A DNA stretch of 64,000 nucleotides, taken from positions 3,751,501-3,815,500 of the forward strand of contig NZ_CP106679.1 in assembly GCF_025502585.1 (NCBI RefSeq), written 5' to 3'. This stretch comes from Reichenbachiella agarivorans (GTDB lineage: Bacteria > Bacteroidota > Bacteroidia > Cytophagales > Cyclobacteriaceae). The translations under genes and the position numbers were made by a program. The notes beneath the pieces are model-generated. The model had not been told where the DNA came from. It saw only the letters and a program-made list of their open reading frames with translations, and made no database searches. This document shows positions 9,803 to 20,323 of the stretch, piece by piece (position 1 is the first letter of the stretch; every line of letters begins with the position of its first letter).

Positions 9803-10081
9803 ATGTCAAAAGTAAACTTTAAACCAAACGAAGACCGAATCTTGGTTGAACCAGCTGCAGCAGAAGAAAAGACTGCTTCAGGAATCTTCATTCCAGACAC
9901 TGCCAAAGAAAAACCTCAGGAAGGTGTAGTAGTCGCTGTTGGTGAAGGAACAAGCGAAAAGCCTGTGACTGTAAAAGTAGGCGATAAAGTACTTTATGGT
10001 AAATACTCTGGAACTGAGATCTCCCTACAAGGTGGTGAATACCTCATCATGAGAAACTCAGATGTTTTCGGAACACTTTAA
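9803..10081 (+). CDS. groES: Co-chaperonin GroES
   Basis: 92 residues, the usual length. It begins with NFKPNEDRILVEPAAAEEKT and contains the mobile loop TASGIFIPDTAKEKP and the GDKVLYGKYSGTEI segment. The heptameric cap closes GroEL for protein folding in the cytoplasm. groEL follows after 37 bases, so the two form the expected heat-shock operon, downstream of the secG terminator and with its own candidate promoter. Confidence 0.98.
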   Translation: MSKVNFKPNEDRILVEPAAAEEKTASGIFIPDTAKEKPQEGVVVAVGEGTSEKPVTVKVGDKVLYGKYSGTEISLQGGEYLIMRNSDVFGTL

Positions 10082-10106
10082 TTCAAATTTTAACCTAGAA
10101 TTTTAA

Positions 10107-11750
<1,644 letters not shown>

Positions 11751-11802
11751 TATCATAAGCCTTTTCGTCCGACAGGTTAGTACGGACATCTTATTATATA
11801 TC

Positions 11803-11836
11803 AAAGTCCGATTGTGTTTCAATCGGACTTTTTTTT
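11803..11836 (+). terminator. Intrinsic terminator after groEL
   Basis: A perfect 12-bp stem AAAGTCCGATTG / CAATCGGACTTT with a TGTTT loop is followed by a T tract, 52 bases after the groEL stop. Confidence 0.9.
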
Positions 11837-12235
11837 GTATCCAGCCTCACACATTTCCAACTCAGTGACACCATTTTATATAGGAAAATCAACTTTATCT
11901 TTATTCTATCTCAAGTACAACCCCTCCTATTTATACACACTCTTCTAGGTATAAAAACGTAGAAATAAGTGATGAAAAATTTCAATACCCATAGATCCGA
12001 TCAAAATCTAAAAAACAAGCCAATTATCGCTTGGAGGGAAAAAACCACATTAATTCTCATCTGTATCAAGTAGTACAGAAATAATCTAAGCCTACAGTAC
12101 AACTCCAATCTACATCCCGCTCACAAATCCTGAATGGACTTTTAAGCCTTTTTACCTAGAGAAAATTACACTTTAAATCGGATTGCTCAGGCATGCAAAC
12201 TCAGGCAACTTTGGAAAACAAAAACCAATGAACTG
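11837..12235. other. Non-coding stretch before the porin gene
   Basis: About 400 bases without a credible gene. Near the end is a short direct repeat CTCAGGCA (around 12186-12208) followed by CAACTTTG, one mismatch from TAnnTTTG, which might be the porin promoter. I see no RNA gene or repeat family here. Confidence 0.4.
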
Positions 12236-13519
12236 ATGAACATGTTGAAAAAACTCATCCACCTACTACTGCTATGGGTAGCATGTGCTACCCAATCCTT
12301 CGCCCAGCAGAATTTCAAACTGCAAGCTGAGTACCGACTCAACCCACTTTACTCTCATGGATACAGAGTGCCAGTCATTGGAGATAAAAAAGACGAAGGA
12401 TACGTCAGTCAGCGTACACGCATCATCATGAACTATGAAAAAGAGGGTGACATGAGTTCGGAAATCATCCTTCAAGACCTCAGAGCTTGGGGAACCTACA
12501 ACAACAATGGTCAAGCAGGCAATCTCAGCATATTCAGGGCTTGGGTGGAAAAACAAATCGTAGATGGTTTGTCCATCAAGGTCGGTAGACAAGGGTTTAT
12601 CTACGGAGACGAATTCATCTTGGGTGGTCTCAATTGGGGTGGCAACATGGCACACGATGCTGCGCTATTCAAATACGAAAAAAGTGGATTCAAAGCACAT
12701 CTAGCCGCTGCATACAATTCCACAGGATTTACTTTTCAACCAGAAGTGTATTCGTTCAAAAACCACAAAAACATGCAATTTCTATGGTTGCAAAAAGATA
12801 CCGATCGCCTATCAATAGCAACCGTTTTCCTCAACAGAGGATTGGAAAAACCCGATGGTAGCCTAGACATCAGGTATGACCACACCACAGGTGTCAATGC
12901 TTCTTTTAAAATAACAGACAAACTAAACCTAAAGGGAATCTACTACTACCAGTTCGGCAAAGATACCGTAGGTACAGGCAGACAAGTCAATGCTTTCCTT
13001 TACTCTGCACAGGCCAAATTCACTCCTAACAAGAACATTACCTTCACGCTCGGTACAGATGTCGTATCTGGAGAATCTACAGCTGATGCTGCCAATCCAG
13101 ATTACAATCAACGAAATAATTTTGACATCCTTTTTGGATTGAGGCATGGCAATTTCGGCTACCTAGACTACTTCTACACCAGACTATGGCCAGTATCAGG
13201 ATTGGAAGATTACTACCTCAAAACCAACGTAAAAACCGGACAAAAATCAAACATGGACATACATGTACATGGATTCTTTAGTCAAAACAAGGTGTACAAT
13301 GAGACTTTCAGCAAGTCACTAGACGACTACTATGGAACTGAGCTAGACCTCAGATGGCACTACAAGCAAAGTGACAATACCAAAATCACTTTGGGCTACA
13401 GTCACATGTGGGTAACTGACACTTACATGAGCTATTATGATGGCGCCAGCTCAGAGGGATCTTCGACCTTTTATGCAGTCATCACTGTAAAACCAACATT
13501 TTTGAATCATTCATTTTAA
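12236..13519 (+). CDS. Outer-membrane porin of the alginate-export type
   Basis: 427 residues. A signal peptide (MNMLKKLIHLLLLWVACATQ, cleavage after SFAQ) is followed by a sequence rich in alternating aromatic/polar strands, consistent with a beta barrel. Segments such as LKAEYR-like QAEYRLNP, RTRIIMNYEKEGDM, IVDGLSIKVGRQGFIYGDEF and GGLNWGGNMAHDA resemble the alginate-export / OprD-like porin families. The substrate cannot be inferred. A chemoreceptor gene starts 26 bases after the stop, so the two may be cotranscribed. An alternative ATG at 12242 would only shorten the N-terminus. Confidence 0.75.
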   Translation: MNMLKKLIHLLLLWVACATQSFAQQNFKLQAEYRLNPLYSHGYRVPVIGDKKDEGYVSQRTRIIMNYEKEGDMSSEIILQDLRAWGTYNNNGQAGNLSIFRAWVEKQIVDGLSIKVGRQGFIYGDEFILGGLNWGGNMAHDAALFKYEKSGFKAHLAAAYNSTGFTFQPEVYSFKNHKNMQFLWLQKDTDRLSIATVFLNRGLEKPDGSLDIRYDHTTGVNASFKITDKLNLKGIYYYQFGKDTVGTGRQVNAFLYSAQAKFTPNKNITFTLGTDVVSGESTADAANPDYNQRNNFDILFGLRHGNFGYLDYFYTRLWPVSGLEDYYLKTNVKTGQKSNMDIHVHGFFSQNKVYNETFSKSLDDYYGTELDLRWHYKQSDNTKITLGYSHMWVTDTYMSYYDGASSEGSSTFYAVITVKPTFLNHSF

Positions 13520-13545
13520 CTGACTCTTTCTAAAACAATAACAAG

Positions 13546-15078
13546 ATGAACCTATTGACAAACCTCAAAGTATCGACCAGAGTATTATCGGTATTTGCGA
13601 TCATTATCGCTCTTTATATCTCCAACATCTTTTACAACACTTACAGTCTTTCTTTGATCAGAGGAAACATTGAAGCGATCTACGAAGATTGGTTGGTCAG
13701 CATCAATTATCTGCTGCAAGCTGACAGAGATGGCTATCAAGCCCGTCTTGAGTTCAGTGAAATTCTAGTCAACTTTAGTGAAGAAAATGCTACATCCTAT
13801 AAGCTGGATGACAAATTTTCAGAAGTAGATGAAAACATCCAACAGTTGAACGAGCGTTTTCAAAAATTCAAATCAACCTATATCAATGCTACTGACAAGA
13901 AAGACCTTCCTCAGTTCCAAGCATTCGAATACCAGTACGAGCAGCTCGTCAATCACACAGTTCAAATCAGAAGCAGTTTAAAAGCTGGCAACATAGAAAA
14001 GGCCAAGTACATCTATTTCGAAGATTTCGTCAAAGCCTTTGATACCATGAGATTGGCCATTGACGAATTGACCGAGATTAGCGAAAATGAAGCTGCACAG
14101 CATTTTGCGCAAAGTATCGCTAGGTCAGAACAGATTCGCCAAATCGCCTTCTTATTTTTTGGAGTCCTGCTGATATTCATGATTCTATCTAGCATCGCTC
14201 TGACGCGAAGCATTGTCAAACAACTGGGGTGTGAACCAACCGAGGCAGCTGACATTGCCAAAAATCTATCTGAAGGAAACCTAAACATCAAGTTTGACGA
14301 CAGAAATGAAGGTCTCTATGCAGATTTAAAATTGATGGTCAATCAATTGAAAAAAATCATCACCGAAGTGGTATCGTCAGCCAAGAATCTTTCATCCGCA
14401 AGTGAGCAGTTGACCAACATCTCCATTGGTCTATCCCAAGGAGCCAATGAGCAAGCTGCATCTGCTGAAGAGATCAATTCATCTATGGATATGATGACAG
14501 AGTCTACGATCAAAAATAGTGACAATGCCAGAGAAACTGAGCGAATAGCGGATACAGCCTCTGCCAGTGTAAACAATGCCTCACAAGCCGTAGGAGAAAC
14601 TGTCAAGAGCATGACCTCTATCGCCGAAAAAATCACCATCATAGGTGAGATCGCTAGACAAACCAACATCCTTGCACTCAACGCAGCTGTAGAAGCAGCA
14701 AGAGCAGGTGAACAAGGAAAGGGCTTTGCAGTAGTAGCAGCAGAGGTTAGAAAACTAGCCGAACACTCGCAAAAAGCCGCTGCGGACATTGATGACTTAT
14801 CAAGAAACAGCGTGTCTGTAGCACAGAAATCAGGCACTCTCCTACATGATTTGGTACCAGAAATCAATAAAACTGCTAGTCTGGTCAAGCAAATAGCCGA
14901 GAGTTCGCTCGAACAAAACGAGTCTTCCAAGCAAATCAACAGTGCCATCCAGCAACTCAACGACATCATTCAAAGCAACTCTGCTAGTTCGGAAGAGATG
15001 GCCAGTGGCTCAGAGGAGTTGTCCAACCAAGCAGAAACACTCAAAGAATTGGTATCATTCTTCAGAGTTGATGGATAA
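13546..15078 (+). CDS. Methyl-accepting chemotaxis protein
   Basis: 510 residues. TM1 is at about 12-33 and TM2 at about 197-218, enclosing a helical sensor domain of the four-helix-bundle type. A HAMP linker follows (about 220-270), and then a signalling domain with the hairpin tip [39 protein letters not shown], as seen in MCPs that contact CheA/CheW. No CheW-binding pentapeptide tail is present. MCPs are uncommon in non-flagellated Bacteroidota. The gene directly follows a porin gene and is closed by a terminator, so the ligand might be the porin's substrate or another periplasmic signal; this is inference. Confidence 0.93.
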   Translation: MNLLTNLKVSTRVLSVFAIIIALYISNIFYNTYSLSLIRGNIEAIYEDWLVSINYLLQADRDGYQARLEFSEILVNFSEENATSYKLDDKFSEVDENIQQLNERFQKFKSTYINATDKKDLPQFQAFEYQYEQLVNHTVQIRSSLKAGNIEKAKYIYFEDFVKAFDTMRLAIDELTEISENEAAQHFAQSIARSEQIRQIAFLFFGVLLIFMILSSIALTRSIVKQLGCEPTEAADIAKNLSEGNLNIKFDDRNEGLYADLKLMVNQLKKIITEVVSSAKNLSSASEQLTNISIGLSQGANEQAASAEEINSSMDMMTESTIKNSDNARETERIADTASASVNNASQAVGETVKSMTSIAEKITIIGEIARQTNILALNAAVEAARAGEQGKGFAVVAAEVRKLAEHSQKAAADIDDLSRNSVSVAQKSGTLLHDLVPEINKTASLVKQIAESSLEQNESSKQINSAIQQLNDIIQSNSASSEEMASGSEELSNQAETLKELVSFFRVDG

Positions 15079-15124
15079 GGAAATTTAAGAAGAGTAGTCT
15101 TTCATTTATTGTTTTAGTTATGTA

Positions 15125-15157
15125 GTCCATGTCCTCGCCGGAGGATGTGGACTTTTT
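15125..15157 (+). terminator. Intrinsic terminator after the chemoreceptor gene
   Basis: A 12-bp stem GTCCATGTCCTC / GAGGATGTGGAC (two G-U wobbles) with a GCCG loop is followed by TTTTT. Confidence 0.85.
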
Positions 15158-15201
15158 CTTAGTGGGACTACCCAAAAATATCAAACGAATCACCAAAACA
15201 G

Positions 15202-15233
15202 TTTGCTTGTTCATGGGCTAATCAGCATCTTTG
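15202..15233 (+). promoter_or_regulatory. Putative promoter of the DUF3127 gene
   Basis: TTTG (15202-15205) and CATCTTTG (15226-15233) are spaced by 20 bases. This matches the Bacteroidota -33/-7 layout with one mismatch in the -7 box, about 30 bases before the start codon. Confidence 0.45.
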
Positions 15234-15264
15234 CCACCCTATTTTTCAATTCAAAACATTATCC

Positions 15265-15666
15265 ATGGATATCAAAGCAAAACTCATAGAAAAACAAGAA
15301 ACAGCTCAAATCTCCGCTTCGTTCCGAAAGAGAGAATTTGTAGTAGAATACGCCGAAAATCCTCAATACCCAGAGTTCATCAAGTTTGAATTGATTCAGG
15401 ACAAATGTGAACAAATCGATGGATTCAACATTGGACAGGAAATCAATGTAGCATTCAACCTCAAAGGTAGAAAATGGACCAACCCACAAGGACAGGTTGT
15501 GTATTTCAATTCGCTACAGGCATGGAGAGTTTCGGCTGCCAATGACATTGCTTCTGCTCCGTCCAATGGACAACCAGCAGGAAATGGAGCTGCAGCAGAG
15601 AGTCTAGCAGAACCAGAGTGGCTCAACAGCAGCAGCGATGCTGATGCGGACGACCTTCCTTTCTAA
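15265..15666 (+). CDS. DUF3127 protein with OB-like fold and SSB-like C-terminal tip
   Basis: 133 residues. The first 90 (MDIKAKLIEKQETAQISASF, then RKREFVVEYAENPQYPEFIK, FELIQDKCEQI) match DUF3127, a Bacteroidota family resembling single-stranded-DNA-binding OB folds. A Gly/Ala/Ser-rich linker follows and the chain ends in DADADDLPF. That acidic tip with terminal Pro-Phe matches the peptide by which bacterial SSB proteins recruit RecQ, PriA, RecO and other partners. It is therefore probably a small nucleic-acid-binding accessory of replication or repair. It stands alone between a promoter and a terminator. Function is inferred, not demonstrated. Confidence 0.8.
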   Translation: MDIKAKLIEKQETAQISASFRKREFVVEYAENPQYPEFIKFELIQDKCEQIDGFNIGQEINVAFNLKGRKWTNPQGQVVYFNSLQAWRVSAANDIASAPSNGQPAGNGAAAESLAEPEWLNSSSDADADDLPF

Positions 15667-15677
15667 TTTCACCACGC

Positions 15678-15717
15678 ATTGCCTGCTTTATGAATGGATC
15701 TAGCAGGCAATCCTTTT
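15678..15717 (+). terminator. Hairpin terminator after the DUF3127 gene
   Basis: A 10-bp stem ATTGCCTGCT / AGCAGGCAAT with a 14-base loop is followed by CCTTTTC. The T run is short, so efficiency is uncertain. The rest of the gap to 16010 is AT-rich and holds nothing else I can name. Confidence 0.6.
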
Positions 15718-16010
15718 CAATCTAAACATTGCGTCTAGAGCTCTACGGATTTCAAGTCTCACTCAATACTGATTCCTGAGTAATAAGTAAGAGAAATCAA
15801 CAAATCAGGCAACGAAATCAATCAATTGCTCAACAAAAATTTCGTCAACACAATTTAAATTAAAGCACTGATTTTCTATTCATTAGCCAATAAGTGCTCT
15901 AATCAGCTTCAAACAGTCATAAATATTTGGGCTTTGTCGTTTGCAGTATATTATGATTTTCTCATTATCTTCAGAACCAATGAATAGTAAGGATGGTTTT
16001 GAAAATCGTC

Positions 16011-16018
16011 TATCTTTG
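16011..16018 (+). promoter_or_regulatory. Putative -7 element TATCTTTG before the TPR gene
   Basis: A perfect TAnnTTTG box lies only 18 bases before the ATG at 16037, implying a short leader. No well-placed -33 TTG is visible. Confidence 0.45.
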
Positions 16019-16036
16019 TAGCTTAATAAAAAGTAA

Positions 16037-17431
16037 ATGGAGGAGAATTTCAAAAAACGCAATGATGACAAAGACCTGGTAAAAAGGTATGAGTCACACA
16101 AGGAGAAGAAGGAGGCGTTTTACTTTTCTACTGACGAGTACGAACAAATCGTCCATCACTACCTAGAACAGTCCAAATACCGAAAGGCACTCAAGGCTGT
16201 TAATTTTGCTATAGACCAGCATCCCTACGCGGTGGAGTTCATGATACTCAAGGCTCAAACTTACTCTAGTTTGGAAGAATTCGGGATTGCTGTACGACTA
16301 CTTGATGACGCGTCCAATCTCAACCCAGGAGACGGAGACATCTACCTCATCAAAGGCAACATACAGATCATGCAAGGACAACATGAAGATGCCTTGGAGA
16401 GTTTTCACAAGGCATTGGAGTTCAATCAGGAGAAGGACGAAATCTACTTTTCCATGGGCTTGGCTTACCAAAACATATCCGATTTCAAAGGAGCCATCAA
16501 ATACTTCAAACTCTCACTAGAAGACAACCTCAACAATGAATCTGCACTCTATGAATTGGCATATTGTCTCGATATGTTGGGTGAATTGGAGACCAGTGTC
16601 AACTATTACAAAGAGTTTATAGACAAGGACCCTTATTCGGAATACGCTTGGTACAATTTGGGCATCATATACAACAAACTCGAAAAGTACGAAGATTCTA
16701 TATTGGCCTATGAGTATTGTATCGCCATAGATGAGAAATATAGCTCTGCCCACTACAACATGGGTAACTCATACATGATGCTCAAGAAAAACGAACAGGC
16801 TTTGGATTCATTCAAGACCACACTAGAGCTAGAAGGTCCCACGCCAGAAATTTATTTCAGCATAGGGTCTGTCTATGAGAACATTGAGCAGTACGACATG
16901 GCCATCCGCTATTTCCGCAAGGCCACCAAACTGGATCAATTCTATGACGAAGCTTGGTACTGCACGGGGATTTGCCTTGGACATCAAGACAAGTGGTACG
17001 AAGCAGTTCATTTCTTCAACAAGGCACTTAAACTCAGTGTAGAAAACCCAGATTACTGGGTGGCACTTGCCAAAGCAGAATACAAAGTTGGCAACACTAT
17101 ATCGAGCATAGATGCTTATGATGAAGCGAGCCAGCTCAGCCCCAACAATCCAGATATATGGAAAGATTGGTCCAAAATCTATTTTGAACAAGGAGACATG
17201 GATCAAGCCATAGGCATCATCACGGATGGAATCAATGAATTGCCTGAAGAAGCTTCTCTCTATTACTTATGTGTGGTGTATTACATCGAAAGTGGCAAAT
17301 ACAAAACAGCATTCACCTTTTTGGAGAAAGGGTTACATCTTGACTATGAAGGACATACCTTGCTGTATGATTATTTCCCAAATTTGGAGACACAAAAGAC
17401 ACTTTACAAAATTATCCAACAGTACAAGTAG
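16037..17431 (+). CDS. Tetratricopeptide repeat protein
   Basis: 464 residues composed almost entirely of TPR units (about ten 34-residue repeats from residue 40 on). Examples are DIYLIKGNIQIMQGQHEDAL, AWYNLGIIYNKLEKYEDSIL and EIYFSIGSVYENIEQYDMAI. There is no signal peptide or membrane segment, so it is probably a cytoplasmic scaffold. The homologous position just before comA-DUF368-aroE is common in Bacteroidota. It has its own -7 box, and comA starts 113 bases downstream. The partner and process are unknown. Confidence 0.9.
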   Translation: MEENFKKRNDDKDLVKRYESHKEKKEAFYFSTDEYEQIVHHYLEQSKYRKALKAVNFAIDQHPYAVEFMILKAQTYSSLEEFGIAVRLLDDASNLNPGDGDIYLIKGNIQIMQGQHEDALESFHKALEFNQEKDEIYFSMGLAYQNISDFKGAIKYFKLSLEDNLNNESALYELAYCLDMLGELETSVNYYKEFIDKDPYSEYAWYNLGIIYNKLEKYEDSILAYEYCIAIDEKYSSAHYNMGNSYMMLKKNEQALDSFKTTLELEGPTPEIYFSIGSVYENIEQYDMAIRYFRKATKLDQFYDEAWYCTGICLGHQDKWYEAVHFFNKALKLSVENPDYWVALAKAEYKVGNTISSIDAYDEASQLSPNNPDIWKDWSKIYFEQGDMDQAIGIITDGINELPEEASLYYLCVVYYIESGKYKTAFTFLEKGLHLDYEGHTLLYDYFPNLETQKTLYKIIQQYK

Positions 17432-17544
17432 CTGATTTCTATCTTAGAAAATCATTATCTAATTCGTTTTGCTTCTAATTGATAAATCAATTTATTTGCA
17501 GGTCGGAACAGACATGTTAATACCAGAATTTTGAATCATTTTGA

Positions 17545-18315
17545 ATGAATTATAACATCAATAATATCCCTACTAGAACAACCAAACCAAGAGAACAAGG
17601 TTTTACCATGGTCATGGACAAAGGTCTGAGCACACGTCAGGCTGAAGACATGATCGAAACTTGCGGTGATTGTATAGATATTGTCAAATTGGGATGGGCG
17701 ACCTCTTATGTCACCGCCAATTTGGATAAAAAACTAGATGTGTACCGCAATGCAGGCATCCCTGTGTATCTCGGAGGGACGCTATTTGAAGCTTTCATAA
17801 TCAGAAATCAGTTTGACGAGTACCGTAGAGTCTTGGACAAATACAACCTGAGCCATGCTGAGGTATCTGATGGCTCGATCACGATGGATCACGAAAAGAA
17901 GTGCGAATACATCAGAATTCTGAAGGAGCAAGTAACTGTACTCTCTGAAGTAGGGTCTAAAGACGCAGCTGAGATCATCCCTCCATACAAGTGGATCGAA
18001 TTGATGCAAAAAGAACTGGATGCTGGAGCATGGAAGGTCATCGGTGAAGCCAGAGAAGGAGGAAATGTAGGACTTTTCAGATCTACAGGTGAAGTAAGAT
18101 CAGGCCTAGTGCAAGAAATCTTGACACAAATCCCAATGGAAAAAGTACTATGGGAAGCGCCACAAAAAGAGCAACAAGTCTACTTCATCAAACTACTAGG
18201 TGCCAACGTCAACCTAGGTAACATCGCACCAAACGAAGTGATTCCTTTGGAAACGATAAGATTGGGCCTAAGAGGCGATACTTTTGACTTTTTCTTAAAT
18301 GGTGGTGGTCAATAA
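17545..18315 (+). CDS. comA: Phosphosulfolactate synthase (ComA family)
   Basis: 256 residues with the (2R)-phospho-3-sulfolactate synthase fold: GFTMVMDKGLSTRQAEDMIE, DIVKLGWATSYV, VYLGGTLFEAF, EVSDGSITM, and EAREGGNVGLF near the catalytic barrel end. The archaeal enzyme adds sulfite to phosphoenolpyruvate in coenzyme M synthesis. Bacteroidota lack coenzyme M; a role in sulfonate or sulfonolipid precursor supply has been considered for such homologues, but this is inference here. DUF368 begins 16 bases later and aroE overlaps that gene, forming a tight three-gene unit. Confidence 0.85.
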   Translation: MNYNINNIPTRTTKPREQGFTMVMDKGLSTRQAEDMIETCGDCIDIVKLGWATSYVTANLDKKLDVYRNAGIPVYLGGTLFEAFIIRNQFDEYRRVLDKYNLSHAEVSDGSITMDHEKKCEYIRILKEQVTVLSEVGSKDAAEIIPPYKWIELMQKELDAGAWKVIGEAREGGNVGLFRSTGEVRSGLVQEILTQIPMEKVLWEAPQKEQQVYFIKLLGANVNLGNIAPNEVIPLETIRLGLRGDTFDFFLNGGGQ

Positions 18316-18331
18316 ACTACCTTAGCCAAAT

Positions 18332-19285
18332 ATGAAATCTTTCAAAGACTATTTACTTCTCTTTCTAAAAGGAATCGGAATGGGTAGCGCAGATGTTGTC
18401 CCAGGCGTTTCTGGTGGCACTATCGCGTTGATCACTGGTGTGTATGGGCAATTGCTGGACTCTATCAACTCATTTGATTTGACAGCCTTGCAATTGCTCA
18501 GAAAAATGAAATTCAAAAAACTCTGGCAACATATCAATGGAAGCTTTTTGCTACCCTTGTTGGGTGGGATAATTGTGAGTATCGTCACACTAGCAAAAGT
18601 CATTTCGCATCTGTTGGCCTCCAACCCTATCGAAATATGGTCTTTCTTCTTTGGTTTGATCATTATTTCATCTATTTCCGTCCTCAAGGAAATCAAAGAA
18701 TGGAATTACAAGGTGGTCGGCTCTTGCGTATTAGGTATTGTCATAGCCTATGTGATTACTACCATCACACCCGCCACGACACCTAACCAATTGTGGTTTG
18801 TTTTCATCAGTGGAGCAATTGCTATTTGTGCGATGATATTGCCAGGTATTTCTGGGAGTTTCATTTTGTTAATTTTGGGCAAATATGCCTACATCGTCAA
18901 ATCCCTCAATGAACTCAACATAGCTGTTGTATTGGTTTTTGTAACAGGTTGCATCACTGGATTACTATCGTTCTCCAGGGCTATTTCTTGGTCTCTAAAG
19001 AAATTTCACAACTATGCAATCGCACTCCTCGCAGGTTTTATGCTCGGATCTCTCAATAAAATATGGCCTTGGAAAAAGGCCATACGATTCGATTGGGTGG
19101 ATGGAAAACAAATTCCCACCTTCGAAAAAAACATCCTCCCAACGGAGTATTTTACAGAGACAGGACAGCAGCCTTTGATCATCCATGCTATCCTATTCAT
19201 GGCTCTGGGATTCTTGCTAGTCATCATCATCGAAAAATTGGCCTTGCTTATAAAGGAGCCTACCGATAAAAATACAGCATCATGA
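18332..19285 (+). CDS. DUF368 (PopT-type) undecaprenyl-phosphate translocase
   Basis: 317 residues with about eight hydrophobic helices and the DUF368 signature GMGSADVVPGVSGGTIALIT near residues 16-35, repeated as MILPGISGSFILLILGKY near 170-187. The family has been implicated in recycling C55 undecaprenyl phosphate across the inner membrane for envelope polymer synthesis. It is sandwiched between comA (16 bases) and aroE (ATGA overlap), an arrangement repeated in many Bacteroidota. The link to the two metabolic neighbours is not obvious. Confidence 0.87.
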   Translation: MKSFKDYLLLFLKGIGMGSADVVPGVSGGTIALITGVYGQLLDSINSFDLTALQLLRKMKFKKLWQHINGSFLLPLLGGIIVSIVTLAKVISHLLASNPIEIWSFFFGLIIISSISVLKEIKEWNYKVVGSCVLGIVIAYVITTITPATTPNQLWFVFISGAIAICAMILPGISGSFILLILGKYAYIVKSLNELNIAVVLVFVTGCITGLLSFSRAISWSLKKFHNYAIALLAGFMLGSLNKIWPWKKAIRFDWVDGKQIPTFEKNILPTEYFTETGQQPLIIHAILFMALGFLLVIIIEKLALLIKEPTDKNTAS

Positions 19286-20031
19286 GACTATTTGGTCTAA
19301 TTGGAAAAACACTCAAACATTCCTTTTCCAAAAATTACTTCACAGAAAAATACCTCAACGAAAATATTAAAGACTGTCAATATGAGCTATTTGAGTTGAA
19401 AGACATTGCTGAGTTTCCTTCTCTCATCGAGCGACACAAAGCTACTCTGGCGGGTCTTAACGTAACCATACCTTACAAATTGGAGGTAATGCAATTCCTG
19501 GATGAAATAGATGATCATGCCAAGTCGATCCAAGCAGTCAATACAATCAAAATTTCTAAAAGCGGTAAACTCAAAGGATATAACACAGATTACTATGGAT
19601 TCAAATCCTCCCTGATGGATTGGGATTTGAATCAAAACACTCAGGCCTTGATATTGGGTACTGGAGGAGCCTCCAAAGCCATCGAAAAAGCTTTGGAAGA
19701 TCTATCCATCCCCTACCAAATGGTATCTCGCACAGCTACCGAAAAGTGTCTGAGTTACGATCAACTATTGGCTCAACCTGAAATCATCAGCGAGCATCCG
19801 TTGATCATCAACACCACCCCCCTAGGCACCTACCCAAACAACGACGGAAAAGCAAATTTGCCATACAATGAACTAACACCACATCACAAGCTTTTTGATT
19901 TGGTTTACAATCCAGAAATCACTGCCTTCATGCAAGAAGGACTCAACCGTGGAGCCAAAGTAAAAAACGGCTACAGCATGCTCGTAGGCCAGGCAGAAAA
20001 ATCATGGGAGATTTGGGAAAATGAGTATTGA
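19282..20031 (+). CDS. aroE: Shikimate dehydrogenase
   Basis: 249 residues, NADP-dependent reduction of 3-dehydroshikimate in the chorismate pathway. Visible features are the substrate-binding GKTLKHSFSKNYF, the catalytic Lys in LNVTIPYKLEVM, the AVNTI strand, the dinucleotide-binding ILGTGGASKAI, INTTPLGTYP and the C-terminal NGYSMLVGQAEKSWEIW. It overlaps DUF368 by 4 bases (ATGA), indicating translational coupling. Confidence 0.95.
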   Translation: MRLFGLIGKTLKHSFSKNYFTEKYLNENIKDCQYELFELKDIAEFPSLIERHKATLAGLNVTIPYKLEVMQFLDEIDDHAKSIQAVNTIKISKSGKLKGYNTDYYGFKSSLMDWDLNQNTQALILGTGGASKAIEKALEDLSIPYQMVSRTATEKCLSYDQLLAQPEIISEHPLIINTTPLGTYPNNDGKANLPYNELTPHHKLFDLVYNPEITAFMQEGLNRGAKVKNGYSMLVGQAEKSWEIWENEY

Positions 20032-20323
20032 ATAAAAAACATATCCTGATATCTACTATACTCGATCTGGAATATCAGGGAAAATGAATTGAGTCCGATA
20101 TAGTTAATATCCACTTTTATCTCAATTGGATTTTAGTCAATTGCTTCTAACAGATTTCGATCAATGAGACAACATATGACTCGAAACCAATATATTTAGT
20201 AACATAAGCATAGATTTCTCAATTTGATCAATCTATAAGCATATTCCTTTTCAATCTCAAGAAATCCCACAGACCTTAATCATTTTATACTAGTTGTCGT
20301 ATGACATCACTATAATTGCAATT

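Noticed and set aside
17477-17492. AATTGAT-AA-ATCAATT palindrome before comA
   Set aside because: It resembles an Fnr box but the spacing is two bases, not four, and AT-rich palindromes of this length are expected by chance.
20045-20079. CCTGATAT ... ATATCAGG hairpin after aroE
   Set aside because: The loop is 19 bases and no T run follows, so terminator function is not supported.
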